Part shown: piece after piece, positions 26,583 through 38,389 of the stretch | Layout: the number at the start of each line of letters is the position of its first letter | Position numbering within the stretch: the first letter of the stretch is position 1 | NCBI RefSeq assembly: GCF_026213295.1 | Contig: NC_079427.1 | Location: 30,959,184-31,023,183 of the forward strand | From: Gadus chalcogrammus | Taxonomy: Eukaryota; Chordata; Actinopteri; Gadiformes; Gadidae | Length of the DNA stretch: 64,000 nucleotides | Direction of reading: 5' to 3' | The notes under the pieces: generated by a model | What the model was told of the DNA's origin: nothing | The model's input: the letters and a program-made list of their open reading frames with translations, nothing else | Databases searched by the model: none | Made by a program: the position numbers and the translations under genes

Positions 26583-28221
26583 CTACCCAGGATGCTCTCT
26601 ATGGTCCCTCTGTAAAAAGTGGTGAGAATGTGGGGTTGGGAGGTGGGCTCTCTTCAGCCTTCTCAGGAAGTGGAGGCGCTGCTGGGCTTTCTTAACCGTG
26701 GAGCCGGTGTTGAGGGACCAGGTTAAGCTCTCGGCCAGGTGGACACCAAGGAATTTGGTGTTCTTCACGATCTCCACCGGGGAGCCATCAACGTCCAGCG
26801 GCTCGTGGTCCCTCTGTGCTCTCCTGAAGTCAACAACAATCTCTTTGGTTTTGTCTACGTTCAGGGACAGGTTGTTGACTTTGCACCAGGTTAGCAGTTG
26901 TTTCACCTCCTCTCTGTAAGCTGACTCGTCGTTCTTTTCTATCAGACCCACCACGGTCGTATCGTCTGCGAACTTGATGATGTGATTCGAGCCGTGTAGC
27001 GCCGTGCAGTCGTGCGTCAGTAGTGTGAACAGCAGTGGACTGAGCACACAGCCTTGAGGGGCCCCTGTGCTCAGAGTGGTGGTGTTGGAGGTGTTTTTCC
27101 CGATCCGGACTTTCTGGGGTCTCCCCGTCAGAAAGTCCAAGATCCAGTTTCAGAGGGAGATGTTCAGGCCCAGCAAGCCCAGCTTCGTGATCAGGTGCTG
27201 GGGGACGATTGTGTTGAATGCTGAACTGAAGTCTATGAACAGCATTCTAACATATGTGTCCTTTTTTTTCCAGGTGGGTGAGTGCTAGGTGGAGGGTGGT
27301 TGAGATGGCGTCATCGGTAGAGCGGTTTGCTCGATACGCAAACTGCAGGGGGTCTAGGGTGGGAGGCAGGAGGCTCTTTATGTGCCTCAGGATCAGCCTC
27401 TCAAAGCACTTCATGATGGTAGAAGTGAGTGCTATGGGGCGGTAGTCGTTGAGGCAGGACACAGGTGACTTTTTCGGCACAGGGACAATGGTGGTAGTTT
27501 TGAAGCACGATGGGACGTTGGCACTGCTCAGGGAGATGTTGAAGATGTCCGTGAGAACATCTGCCAGCTGGTCTGCACATCCTTTGAGCACACTCCCGGG
27601 AATGTTGTCTGGGCCAGCAGCCTTACGCGGATTCACTCTGAACAGTGACTTTTTCACCTCAGCCGTGGTCAGACGTAGCACTTGTTCGTCGGGAGAGGGA
27701 ATGTTCTTCTCCGCCACCACATCATTTTTTGCTTCAAACCGGGCGTAGAACACGTTCAGCGCATCAGGCATTCAGGCATCGCTGTCACAGGCTGGTGTAG
27801 ATGTCCTGTAGTTGGTGATGGCTTGGATGCCCTGCCATAGCTGCCGTGTGTCTCCACTGTCTCTGAAGTGGCTGTGGATTTTCTGAGCATGTGCAGGCTT
27901 AGCGTCCCTGATAGCCTGGGCCAGTGTTGCCCTCGCTATGCTCAGAGCCTCCTTATCACCTGCTCTGAAGGCTATGTCTCGGGCTCTCAGCAGTGCACGT
28001 ACCTCTGCAGTCATCCATGGCTTCTGGTTGGAGCGTGTGGTGATGGACTTGGTGACGGTGACGTCATCAGTGCACTTACTGATGTAACCAGTCACTGATG
28101 CTGTGTACTCCTCCAGGTCAATGAAGCCGTCGGTGGTTGCTGCTTCCCTAAACATATGCCAGTCGGTGCACTCAAAACAGTCCTGGAGGGCAGAGATGGC
28201 TCCTGCTGGCCAGGTTTTCAC
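26583..28221 (-). pseudogene. LINE linker and reverse transcriptase, frameshifted
   Basis: Three frames follow each other on the minus strand. 28221-27772 holds the linker ([17 protein letters not shown]). 27771-27247 holds RT fingers ([46 protein letters not shown]). 27140-26583 holds the palm ([25 protein letters not shown]) and thumb side ([19 protein letters not shown]). FADD is the catalytic metal-binding motif. The frame shifts and a damaged segment between 27247 and 27140 imply it cannot make a full enzyme. Confidence 0.85.
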
Positions 28222-28271
28222 CTGTTTCTTGGCTGGTCTGGAGCGTCTGACGAGCGGTCTGTATGCTGGGA

Positions 28272-28850
28272 TCAGCTTGACGGAGATGTGATCCGAGTAT
28301 CCGAGTGGGGGCGGGGCTCAGCCCGGTACGCACCAATTACGTTGGTGTAAACAAGGTCCAGCATGCTCGCCCCTCTCGTCGCAAAATCCAGATGTTGATG
28401 AAATTTAGGAAGCGCAGTTTGGAGATTTGCATGGTTGAAATCTCCAGCGACAATGAGCAGTCCTTCTGGGTGAGTGTTTTGGAGATCGCTAATGGCTCCG
28501 TAAAGTGCGGCCAGCGCAGCCTTAGCATTTGCACTGGGGGGAATGTAAACAGCTACCACATGCAGGGAGGAGAACTCTCGTGGCAAATAAAAGGGTCTAC
28601 ATCCCACAACCGCGTATTCCACCAGCGATGAACAGTACTTTGAGACTAGGACAGAGTTGTTGCACCAGTCAGTGTTGATGTAAACACACAGTCCGCCACC
28701 TCGGGTCTTGCCGCACAGTGATGAGTCCCTGTTGGCTCGATGCGAGGTTAGTCCGTCTAGCTGAATGGCCGCATCCGGGACTCGATCGTTGAGCCATGTC
28801 TCTGTAAAAACACAGACACAGCAGTCCCTAATCCCCCGTTGAGTGGTGTT
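28272..28850 (-). pseudogene. LINE apurinic-endonuclease-like domain, partial
   Basis: The frame starts inside the domain ([15 protein letters not shown]) and continues with [35 protein letters not shown] and [15 protein letters not shown] and GDFNH are landmarks of LINE endonucleases that nick target DNA. The N-terminal catalytic part is missing because the element is 5' truncated. The last SDH-type motif is damaged by a frameshift after RPHSD. Confidence 0.8.
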
Positions 28851-29168
28851 AGGTGGCGCTATACCAAGGAAAAACGCGTTTGGGGCTATAACTCCCACAC
28901 CGAACCTCTCACAGTCAAAACCGTTATATCCACAGGTTCACGGTAGCGTTTGGAATACATGCTTCGCGTTGTGCCGGCGAAATGCACATCGCTTGGACCC
29001 CTGGATAACTGCTTGCAGTTGTAGTTCTTTTTATTACTCAACTTTTCGGACATAGACACTACATTTATTTTATAAATAATGTTTATGGCACTTTATAATT
29101 ATTGTTGTTTTGTGTTCTCTGTATTTGTATGATGTGTCATACTGAAATTCTCTTGATTTCTCTTTCAG

Positions 29169-31058
29169 GGTTTGGTGCCCTACAAAGGAAAAGTGCAGTA
29201 ACTACGTCAACATTGACACGGAGAAAAATGCCTTCATACAGGCCGGCCAAACCTGTTGCAGGTACAATAGTGGTGATACTTTCAATGAATACCTTTATAG
29301 GAAGGAAAATTGTATAGAAAAAGAAAAGACCAACGATATGACCTTTGACCTCAAAATTGTAGATACTGCAGTCTGCCTTTGTATTACCTCGAACAACTAG
29401 AGTACTATTACAAAGGCAAAGTGCAGTATCTACAATTTAAATGTGTTCTGGAAGTAACTTTTTTGCATTACCTATGCCTTTTTATTTAATTTAATTTGCT
29501 TGTGCTTCGTTTATGAAGGTTTTTGAGAGTATTGAAATTGCTTGTAACCTTCAATAATCTATTTTGTCCTTATGTCCGTGTCACATCGCAGCCCTAAACA
29601 GTTGAAGAGTTTGGTTCCAACACGCTATATCCACAATTTTAATGAATTTTCATGAATCATTTTTTTATATAAAAAGGTTTTAGGTTATATCAGTGAACCT
29701 GCAGTTGGGATAGTGTTCTGTGATGTATCTTAACTTTAACAAAACAACAAAAATACTATTTTGTTGATATCACTGGAGATACACAATATAAATATAGATA
29801 GCGTTTTGAAATCAAACCCTTCAATTGCATTTTTTTGTCATCAACATTGCCATTATCTTCCCAAATATCCTTAACATTTTACATACAATCAATAGTATTT
29901 TGGTTTGTGGATTTTCATTTTAATTAGAAAATTAAGGGAGGGGGGGGGGGCTACTGCATGGTGGCAGCCAATGGGAAGCTTAGATAAGTGATTCACTGGA
30001 ACTCTTGGATGCATACATGTGTGTATTAAGGTAAGTATTATACAAGATTGGATATTACTGTTTTGGCAAGAAGTGGCAAAAGACTATCAACAATTCATAG
30101 AGGTCACTCAGTTACATTAGTTTGAAATATAATAACCATAAGAACTACAGATAAGGTAGATATAATAAAAAAATACTTGCCAATTATATCCCAAACTAGA
30201 TCTAACGTCAAAATGAGTGACTGCCATTTTATAGAAGAAATGAACTGAAGACGTCAACTGATCTCGATGGTGGTTTTGCAACCTTTGGACTTTCTGCTTG
30301 AACTTCATTGGCTATCCTTTAGACAACGCAATATTTTACCTAAACCATGTGATGTAGCGTGTGGAATGAGAAGTAAACAACCAATCTAAATGGACATTTC
30401 ATTTTCATTCAATATCGTATTTGCGGCTGCACGGCTCTCCTCAGGAGATCAGCTAACTCTAGAATGCTAAAGTAACAGTGATTTAAATGGAGTCGACTAA
30501 CTAAATGAGTAGGCTGATTTTGTTATCGTCACATCAGTTAGATTAGCTGCCCCGAAACGAAAATAGTTTCAGAAATGAAGACAAGAAAAAAAACAGCGAC
30601 GTGATCGTAATTGGACTATGACAGCGGTTCCAGAGTGGAAAGATGCTACAGGCTTCAAGGGAGCAGGTTGGCTTAATAGATTTAGGTCAGTTGTTGATAT
30701 TTTTCCATCGTCCTTACCATTGTCTGGATACTTGCGTTTCAAAGCAAGTTCCACCATGAGTTTTCCTCAGTAGATTCGGATGGGGCGAATAAGGCAGACC
30801 GCAGTATCTACTGTGTCAAAGCCGGGTGAACAAAGGCAGAACGCAGTAACTTCACTTACTGCGTTTAGCCTTGGTATTAGGTTGGATTTTGTAGTGGGGA
30901 TATCTCTGAAACGGGACACAGTTGGACCAAGAGTTTTTGTCTCAAGACAAAGAAGGTGTTATAAAACCAATTTTCACTCTGAACTCAATTTTGACAAAAT
31001 ACGTAGTTACTGCACTTTGCCTTTGTAGAAGCGGACAGGAGAGGCCTCCTCGTCCGCC
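29169..31058 (+). repeat. Tandem unit 3, linker exon split by a transposon
   Basis: The exon start GGTTTGGTGCC (29169-29179) after TTTCTCTTTCAG stops at the 1,849-bp element at 29180-31028. The exon goes on at 31029 with AAGCGGACAGGAGAGGCCTC, again fused to the GGTTGGATCCC repeat element. Confidence 0.75.
29180..31028. mobile_element. 1,849-bp element with CTACAAAGGCAAAGTGCAGT ends
   Basis: The left end CTACAAAGGAAAAGTGCAGT and right end (complement CTACAAAGGCAAAGTGCAGT) match over about 28 bp with one mismatch. Similar sequence is repeated inside as a hairpin-like pair at 29351-29440. No transposase is seen. I could not identify a clear target duplication, so the superfamily is open. Confidence 0.8.
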
Positions 31059-31651
31059 AAAAGGTTGGATCCCTATTTTTTTTGTAGCGATTATTTTTAT
31101 ACTTCCCCCCGTGAAAGTGGGACCACAGCCCAAACCGTAAATGGTGCACACACGCCAATTGCATGACTAGATTCAGGTCCGGCACCGCTACTCAGATAAC
31201 AAAATCCAGACACACCGGTCCCTAGGTGGCGCTATACCAAGGAATACGCGTTTGGGGCTATAACTCCCACACCGAACCCCCCACAGTCCAAAATGTTATG
31301 AACACAGATTCACTGGACACTGCTGCATATTTTGGCATAGGCCACGCCCATTTGCGTCGATAGAAATTTTCCGAAAATTCGCGAAAACCGCTAAACTGCC
31401 TTTTCACTACTCCTACCACATTTCTTGCCCGATCAACACCAAACTTTGCACACAACATCTTCAGACGCACACAAAAAATAAATTCGAACAATCTTTTGAT
31501 CCGACATTCGACGACGAAACGGTAGCGTTTTGAATATTTGTTTATCAGCTACGTTACACTTGGAAAATCATAAATCCCAAAAAATCCAAAATTAGACATC
31601 GGATCAAGATCAAATTTTACACACATGTCGGCGCTACCCTTAATGGCGTTC
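31056..31651. mobile_element. GGGGTCCAAG repeat element, last (truncated) copy
   Basis: It runs from AAAAGGTTGGATCCC to CCTTAATGGCGTTCCAT and then breaks directly into linker exon sequence at 31652. Confidence 0.7.
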
Positions 31652-31655
31652 CATT

Positions 31656-31727
31656 CCAGTAGCGGACAGGAGAGGCCTCCTCGTCCGAAGTCCCCGCCTG
31701 CGTCCTGGTCCAAAATAGCTTCCCGCA
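31656..31727 (+). CDS. Linker exon 3, 3' half
   Basis: It begins with the doubled AGTAGCGGACAGGAGAGGCC piece and continues, for the first time, into the normal exon end: SSGQERPPRPKSPPASWSKI then ASR, with donor GTAAGT and AGTCTCCTAC after it. The 5' half lies at 23915, 25100 and 29169. The ancestral exon was thus about 110 nt and has been pulled apart by 6.5-7.7 kb of repeats. It is unclear whether any mature transcript still contains it. Confidence 0.6.
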
Positions 31728-32036
31728 GTAAGTCTCCTACTTTTAGGATTAATAAGTAACATAACCCTCTATGTCATAGTTTTTCCCTGTCAAAATATAT
31801 TTCACATACACCAGATAAATGATAGATCATATAATGACTTAATAAGACCTAATTTAATGAATACAAACTTGATTTTTTTTTAAATGACAGAGTTGTGTGG
31901 CTTTCTGGAATATCTGTTGGGGATTCTGGGACATAAATTCTAAAGCTATGGGTGGTTTCAAACAAATCCTTCGCATGACTGACATATTTCCGATGACAAG
32001 ACTGGAGAACACTTGGTCAGACATAGTTCTTGGCAG

Positions 32037-32140
<104 letters not shown>

Positions 32141-32527
32141 CAGGATCTCAAGAATCGCTGTCCGGATTAGTCACTTAGACCCAAATTGATCATAAAATAG
32201 TCTCCAGGTTGAGAAATCCCGAATCTATGAACAGCAGCTAGTACTTCAGATAACAATACATTCTGATTCATGTACTCACTTTGAAAGATTACATGACATG
32301 TGACATGTATGTTATGTATGTTTACAGTGTACTTCATGGGGCTGTAATTTGACATGAAAAACCTGCCCAGGGCATGTTGAGGATAACTTTGGGTTATTCA
32401 TGAAATTGTTAACACACACTGACACATATTGTTTAAGTAGTATCCGAGGAAGTCGGATGTTACGTTACAAGAAAATATTTTTTTCTTGTTTTCGCAATTT
32501 GCAAAATTCTATTGATTTGTCTTTCAG

Positions 32528-32641
32528 ATTGGCCAGTGCCGTCAAGCAGTAGCGGACAGGGGAGCTTGTCCAAGCCTGAGCTGTCCGGCCCTGGGGTCTC
32601 TAAGTCGTCACTTCCATTTTCATTTGCTGGTGGCAAGCTGC
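32528..32641 (+). CDS. Linker exon 4
   Basis: A 114-nt phase-1 exon after TTGATTTGTCTTTCAG, with donor GTGAGT: DWPVPSSSSGQGSLSKPELS then GPGVSKSSLPFSFAGGKL. It has the shared SSSGQGSLS core seen in linker exons 2, 3 and 5. Ser/Pro-rich and presumably disordered. Confidence 0.7.
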
Positions 32642-33147
32642 GTGAGTTCAATTGTGAAACTAAATTCGCCCCTTCACCCAAACCCTCACCCCTGACCCTC
32701 ACTTTTTCGCGTTAAGGCGCAGGGTAGCATTTTCCCGATTGTCATTTTATTGAGGGGTAAGGGGGAGGGCTGACATCCCCTTGAAAGTAAGATCATGCTC
32801 CCTGCCTCTCTGCCCTCTCCTGTCAAGTCCGCCCCAGCCACGGAATGTTAGTATGTACGTACTTGATTGGTCAACACAACAGCAGCATTATCAACAAGTG
32901 TGACCAATACAAATTCAAGCGTTAAAGAGCTCTCGTTGACCCGATCCATTCAGCACAGTGATCCCAAAGACGATGTGACAGTAAATGTAAGCGTTCGAAA
33001 ACGCTTACATTCGGGAAGCGTTTGACCAAGTACTGCAGTACTGTCCACACAAGTTACATTTTCTCAAGCATTTCTTAAGTTCAAGCACAGCGGAGCTTTT
33101 TGCTGCACTCTGAAATAAAACTACTTCGGATCAGTAAATGACGCCTC

Positions 33148-33201
33148 CGCCAGTGTTGCCAGATTGGGCCAGATTTCCCACCCAATCTGGCAACACTGGC
33201 G
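33148..33201. repeat. Hairpin with 21-bp perfect arms
   Basis: CGCCAGTGTTGCCAGATTGG and its complement flank a 12-base loop. It is part of a dispersed fish repeat, a piece of which also lies near 3463. Confidence 0.9.
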
Positions 33202-33375
33202 ACCCCCATGACGGCAGAGGGAGGGTTATTGTCATTTTGAAAAAATCATGATTACAATGTGTAATTAAAAAATGTATATTACTTATGGCAATATGACTTG
33301 TCTTATAGACAATAATACAGTTTTAACATTTAAAGGGGACACATTATGAAAACAACACTTTTCCTGGGATTTGGG

Positions 33376-33695
33376 GTGTTGCTTTGGGTCTATGGTGCTC
33401 CCACACGCATGCAAACTTTGAAAGAAAGTTTGCCTAACCCTAGGCAAAATTGTATTTCCTAAAAGGTACTTCCAGAAAACGGCTTCAAAAACATGTTTTC
33501 TGGATCTCAAATACTATGTTTACTTGTTGGAAAGTGGAGAATTATCGCAAAAGGGCTCTTCAAGATGTAGATAAAAACTGCAAAACAATGAACAATTTCT
33601 CCAGAAGTGATACACTGTTTATTAAAAAGTCGTTAATGCTTTTAGAAATGGATTTGTCTATTTAAGTGAAATCAAAATCATGTTTTTTAACTTAA
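33376..33695 (+). repeat. Intronic direct repeat, copy 1 (carries MITE at its end)
   Basis: From GGTGTTGCTTTGGGTCTATG to TGTTTTTTAACTTAA it matches 36617-37074. The second copy has two extra inserts. The repeat is itself related to the end of the element at 44069-45195. Confidence 0.85.
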
Positions 33696-36337
33696 AGGTT
33701 GGGTATGGGATTTGCGAAACGCCAGCAGATTTTGAAAATACACAACTCAAATGCAGTGGCGATTCTAGGGGGTGGCCTGGGGTGGCCAGGGCCACCCCTG
33801 AAAGCTCATTGGCCACCCCTGTGGCCACCCCAGATCTGATAGGTAGTTGGTCAAGTTCGTCAACACAAGAAATAAGAGAAATACTGTCAATCAATGATGA
33901 CAGCTGATCAACTGATTTAGGGTCAGTTTTACATTTTTAACTAACACAGTAATGGTCGTACTGAGGCTGTGAGAGCTGATTTCTGCTCGGCGGACATTTA
34001 GCTATGCAGGTCAGGTGACCCATGAGATGAGCGCGCTGCACATGCTGCTGGTCCGTGAAACAGGAGGACGACAACGGTCACAGTGACAACGTGAACAATA
34101 TAAAAACGATAAAGACGCTGAAATCTGTCGTTGAGAGGTATGGTAATTTAATGTTTAGTTATATCGTAGTTCCCTCTGAATGTGTAGGAAAACTTTATCC
34201 AGCACTAAGTAGCAGCTAAAAGACTAACTACTGCACTAGCTAGCTTAGCAGCCTGCAAACCAAGTTAAGCATGTAACGTTAGTGTTTTGGATACCGCCAT
34301 GAAATATGAAAAGATGTTTTCTGGACTGAAGACTGATGGTGTTTTTTGCAGATGTGTGTGTTCAATAGAGCTAATGTTATATTTTTGGCCAACCAGTGTG
34401 TGAAACATAGTGTGACAGTCTAGATTTAAGTAGCTATAACACAAGAACAAGCTGTGTCTTATTTGTTGCATTCAAATGCCACAAATGCTTGAGATGCAAT
34501 ATGTGTTAATTGTGTTATTAAAAGTGAGTTGTAAGAGTGGTAGTTATGTAAAAATAAACCTTTGTAGATCCTATAAATAGACATAATTAGGCACATTGTT
34601 GACACCTCCTTTCTTTTTGACATTTTAATGGAGTCAAAGCTGTTATTTAAGGGGTTCCAGTTATATTTGGTCTGGTGGCATTGCATTGGACTTTAAGTCT
34701 TGTCTTGTGGTCTTATGGCCTATATGAAAGCATTTTGTAGCAGGAGAATGAGCAAAAGCAAGAACTAGCTACCTCTATTGCACTTTGTTACTATTATTAG
34801 AATCCTCTATTGTTCATGAGAGTTTGAAGGTTTACCTAACATTACTTTATAGTATATACTTTGGAGTTAAGATTTGTTTGGTTTATGTTACAATTGTTTA
34901 TGTATATTTATCAAGTTAATTTGTGATTCTAAGGCTTAACTGTTTGATTTAAATAAACTTCATAATTTATGTTGAATCAAAGCCAACGTTTATACCTTCA
35001 TCAGGGCCCTGGACATGAATACTGTCTGGGTTGAAAACCCACTTTTTGCACATTTTCATACATCACAAGGCATCCTATAGAATAACATTATTCAGTCATC
35101 AGGCCATCCTCTGTGTCACCTGTATTGTTACCTATGTTTGCTTTACTAATTTAGGTGCCATCTTGTGGTTAAATAAAAACACACCAAAGCAAAGAACAAA
35201 CCAAAAAAATCGAATTCCAGTATCTCCAACAAATTAGATCTAAGCTAAATAATAACATAAACTAAGCATGTAAAGCAAAAACAACTAATATTTATCCTTT
35301 GCTTACAGATACACTTTTTAATAAGGTCTATCTTAAAGCATTTTGGTTTGTTCTGTTGCCTGGATTGCTGTGTTTTATGTAACCACAAGATGGCGCCTCA
35401 ATTAGTAAAGCAAACACAGGTAACAATACAGGTGACACAGATGATGAGCTGATTAATGTTATTATATAGGATGAGTTAAGAGCAGTTGCATTTTGCTACT
35501 CTAATTTAACTTGTGAAGAGATGAGGACTTTAATCCACTATAAGGAAATGGCTCTTAGAAAATGTTTACCCTATTCTGAACATAATTACTGATTAAAAAT
35601 AGACATGTTAAAATAACCAGATATACTTGAGGACTGTGATAGGTGGAAATGGAATTTAAAAAATGACTTTAAAAAAAAGAAGTCATTTCACCAGCATAGA
35701 CACCTTTATTTGACAGTTATGAGACAGGAAATCATGGGAGAGAGAGGGGATGCAACATGCAGCAAAGGACCGGGATTCAAACCGCAGTTGGCTGCGTACG
35801 TGTATGTATTAAACTTCGCTATGCCATGGCCACCCCACACTAGCTTTGTGTCCCATCTTGGCCACCCCAGTAAAAATGTCCTGGATACGCCACTGCTCAA
35901 ATGGTCCTACCCCCTCTCCTTCAACGCTGACTCTGACTCCACCCATTCCAAGTACATGGACGCGCAATCATGCACGAGCGAACACAGATGCGGAGAGCGA
36001 GCCATTAGCTAGTTAGCCAGCTCCAGTAGCCACCGCAGTATAACAACAAACAGAAGCTTGCTCTGGGTCACGAGCTTTGAGTACGTGCACGAGGGGGTCG
36101 CGCGGGGGGAGGGGGAGTGCAGTACGACCGCTTGATTGACGTACTAACGGTCCAATGCCACTCGGTGGGTCTGGAAATCATTGGCTGGAGTTTCTCGCGC
36201 CCTGCCTGTTCCACAGATGATTGACTTGTTTAATTTTCATGTCAGTACTTTTTACTCAGTGGCTGTAAGTGGGTTATGTTAAGGATTTCAAGTAATTTTG
36301 CAAAAATGGCCAAAAAAGAGAATTCCATACCCAACCT
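33696..36337. mobile_element. TTAA-flanked MITE carrying a hAT element
   Basis: The ends AGGTTGGGTATGG and inverse CCATACCCAACCT are flanked by TTAA at 33692-33695 and 36338-36341. The paralogous empty site is at 37071-37074, followed by the same GGTCTTGATGCCCTGGCATG. Without the nested hAT it is about 490 bp. It has no coding sequence of its own. Confidence 0.92.
33754..35895. mobile_element. Non-autonomous hAT element
   Basis: It starts CAGTGGCG and ends CGCCACTG, and is flanked by a perfect 8-bp duplication CTCAAATG (33746-33753 and 35896-35903), as expected for hAT. It is 2,142 bp with no transposase. Both ends carry GGCCACCCC-rich sequence. It holds an inner pair of inverted repeats (about 35095-35175 and 35375-35455, around TCTGTGTCACCTGTATTGTT), perhaps a further nested element. 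Confidence 0.92.
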
Positions 36338-36475
36338 TTAAGGTCTTGATGCCCTGGCATGTGGCACATATTGTTTAAGTAGTATCCGAGGAAGTCAGAT
36401 CTTACATTTCTGTATTTTTCAGAAAACAAGAAAATATTCAACGCAATTTGCAAATTCTATTGATTTGTCTTTCAG

Positions 36476-36580
36476 AGCCGGTGGCGTCAGGCAGTAGCAG
36501 ACAGCGGAGCTTGTTCAGGTCTAAGCTAAGCTGTCTAAGTGTCCCTGTGGACTCTGAGTCGTCACTTCCAATTTTATGCG
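36476..36580 (+). CDS. Linker exon 5
   Basis: A 105-nt phase-1 exon after TTGATTTGTCTTTCAG, with donor GTGAGT: EPVASGSSRQRSLFRSKLSC then LSVPVDSESSLPILC. It is a diverged duplicate of linker exon 4; the introns on both sides (AGTAGTATCCGAGGAAGTC before, CAATTGTGAA/CAATGGTGAA after) match too. Confidence 0.7.
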
Positions 36581-36616
36581 GTGAGTTCAATGGTGAATCT
36601 CAATTCACCCCTTCTG

Positions 36617-37074
36617 GTGGTGTTGTTTTGGGTCTATGGTGCTCCCACACGCATGCAAACTTTGAAAAAAAGTTTGCCTAAACCAGTGGTTCTCAACCTT
36701 TTTTGAGCAAACGCTCCCCTGACCTCAGCCTGATCCTCTGGCGCATAACCCTAGGCAAAATTGTATTTCCTAAAAGCTACTTCCAGAAAACAGCTTCAAA
36801 AACATGTTTTCTGGATCTCAAATACTATGTTTACTTGTTGGAGACACCATAATATGTCTCCTTTAACAAAATTCAACAAATTCACTCGATTTATTTTCCT
36901 TTTGAAAACGAAGTGGAGAATTATTGCAAAAGGGCTCTTCAAGATGCAGATAATAACTGCAAAACAATGAACAATTTCTCTAGAAGTGTAACACTGTTTA
37001 TTAAAAAGGCGTTGATGCTTTTAGAAATGGATTTGTCTATTTAAGTGAAATCAAAATCATGTTTTTTAACTTAA
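36617..37074 (+). repeat. Intronic direct repeat, copy 2 (empty site)
   Basis: It parallels 33376-33695. It has extra inserts near 36681-36750 and 36843-36910 and ends at the unduplicated TTAA that defines the MITE border. Confidence 0.85.
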
Positions 37075-37259
37075 GGTCTTGATGCCCTGGCATGTGGCCT
37101 TTGTGCCCTCAAAAAAGTTGCCCCGCTGCAGGCCAAGGGGCCTTGCCCCTAAAATCACGAAATTCCAGGCCGGGTCCTGAGTAAATAAAAATGCATTTGC
37201 AATTACTCTATGTAGGCTACTCTCATAGCCTACATCCTGACTTGCAGGGACAAGCTTAC

Positions 37260-37929
37260 TGTCACGGTTAGCGGGTGGCAGGCCGGCAGGTAGGAAACAT
37301 AGCCACCCTCCCCCTTCTGGCCACCATTGTACACTGTATTGTGTTGTGTTGTATTGTATTGTAGTACTTAACTGTGAAGCAACTACAGTAGCTGCTATCA
37401 TGGCTGTAACACGGGGAATTGGTTAGCCTAGCGATTGTTGTACTTGCACTTGGTTCTATGAACATCCTTTCTGTACCGACAGCGATATATTGATGCACTT
37501 CTCATGACAAATGTACTTATTGTAAGTCTCTTTGGATAAAAGCGTCTGCTAAATGCCCTAAATATAAATGTAGATAGGACCCAATAGCAGAGAGTTCAGG
37601 TAAAGGGTAATTTATTAACGCAAAAAGGCAAGGAACACGGAGAACACAGGTGACGCAGGTAACACGGGTAACATAGGGAACACAGGTAACACACAGGACA
37701 CCACCAACCACAATGATCCGACGGGGAACAAAGGAAAGACAAGGGCTTAAATACCAAACACAGGGCACGCAACGAGGAACAGCTGAAACACATTAGGGGA
37801 GGTAGCAGTAATCACACAGGAGGGAAACTTGACAGGACATGGGGAGAAACAAGACAGAGATACCAAAGTAAAACAGAAAACACAGGGAAACACACCAAAA
37901 CAAGGCAAGGAAACAGACAGACCATGACA
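37260..37929 (-). mobile_element. Solo LTR, minus orientation, with nested SINE
   Basis: TGTCACGG to CCATGACA, flanked by CTTAC on both sides (37255-37259 and 37930-37934). TG...CA ends with a 5-bp duplication point to an LTR retrotransposon reduced to a single LTR by recombination. It matches 40957-41324 in reverse. A piece at 37296-37574, bounded by TAGGA, is an inserted repeat ending in the SINE tail TTTGGATAAAAGCGTCTGCT. Confidence 0.82.
37296..37574. mobile_element. SINE or similar insert inside the solo LTR
   Basis: It is absent from the sister LTR at 41.0-41.3 kb. TAGGA occurs at both borders (37291-37295 and 37575-37579). The end carries TTTGGATAAAAGCGTCTGCT, a tail shared with the SINE at 52889. 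Confidence 0.65.
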
Positions 37930-38389
37930 CTTACACTGCATATAAAGACCTACTTTATGGCCATTGCTATTTGACCCACTGTAGTAGCCCAGCCTACTAC
38001 AGTTTGTGTATGACTATAATATTAAGTACCTTTGCTGTATGGTCTATGTACAAATACATATGAATATAAATGCATAGCAGTACACACCCACCTACCTGTA
38101 CTTAAAATTTGGGTGTTATTTCTGGGTGTTACCCCCTGTACTGATAGTAGTCCTAAGTATTACAGAGACAAAAAAGGGTTCAACCGTAGACAAAGTATAA
38201 AGGAAGTTTCACATAATCTGCTGAACCCATGGTTGCCTACGTCAAAACATGGCAACTTTTGCATTCATGCTGTAACCACTAAGAGAGTTAACAAAGGGAA
38301 ACTTAGACACACTGCTAACCTCACAAGTCACAAGTCTCATATCTATTGCCTCCAAACCAAAAACAACCTTAAAGCCTATTAACAACACC

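Larger units (their letters stand above)
25971..28850 (-). mobile_element. Non-LTR retrotransposon (Rex1/CR1-like), 5' truncated
   Basis: It is inserted on the minus strand in the CACTAGGTGGCGCTATACC stretch of the element. AGGT is doubled (25967-25970 and 28851-28854), and intact empty sites exist at about 24778. Its 3' end is a short tandem tail, GAATCTTGAATCTTGAA on the minus strand, rather than poly-A. Reading from 28850 down it holds an endonuclease-like part and a reverse transcriptase, with frame breaks. The clade is judged from motif style only. Confidence 0.85.
25100..29168 (+). repeat. Tandem unit 2, with a LINE inserted
   Basis: The exon half 25100-25154 reads GFGWNPSFSSGQERPPRP. 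After subtracting the 2,880-bp LINE and its 4-bp target duplication, the unit is again 1,185 bp. It is nearly identical to unit 1, so the duplication is recent. Confidence 0.8.
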
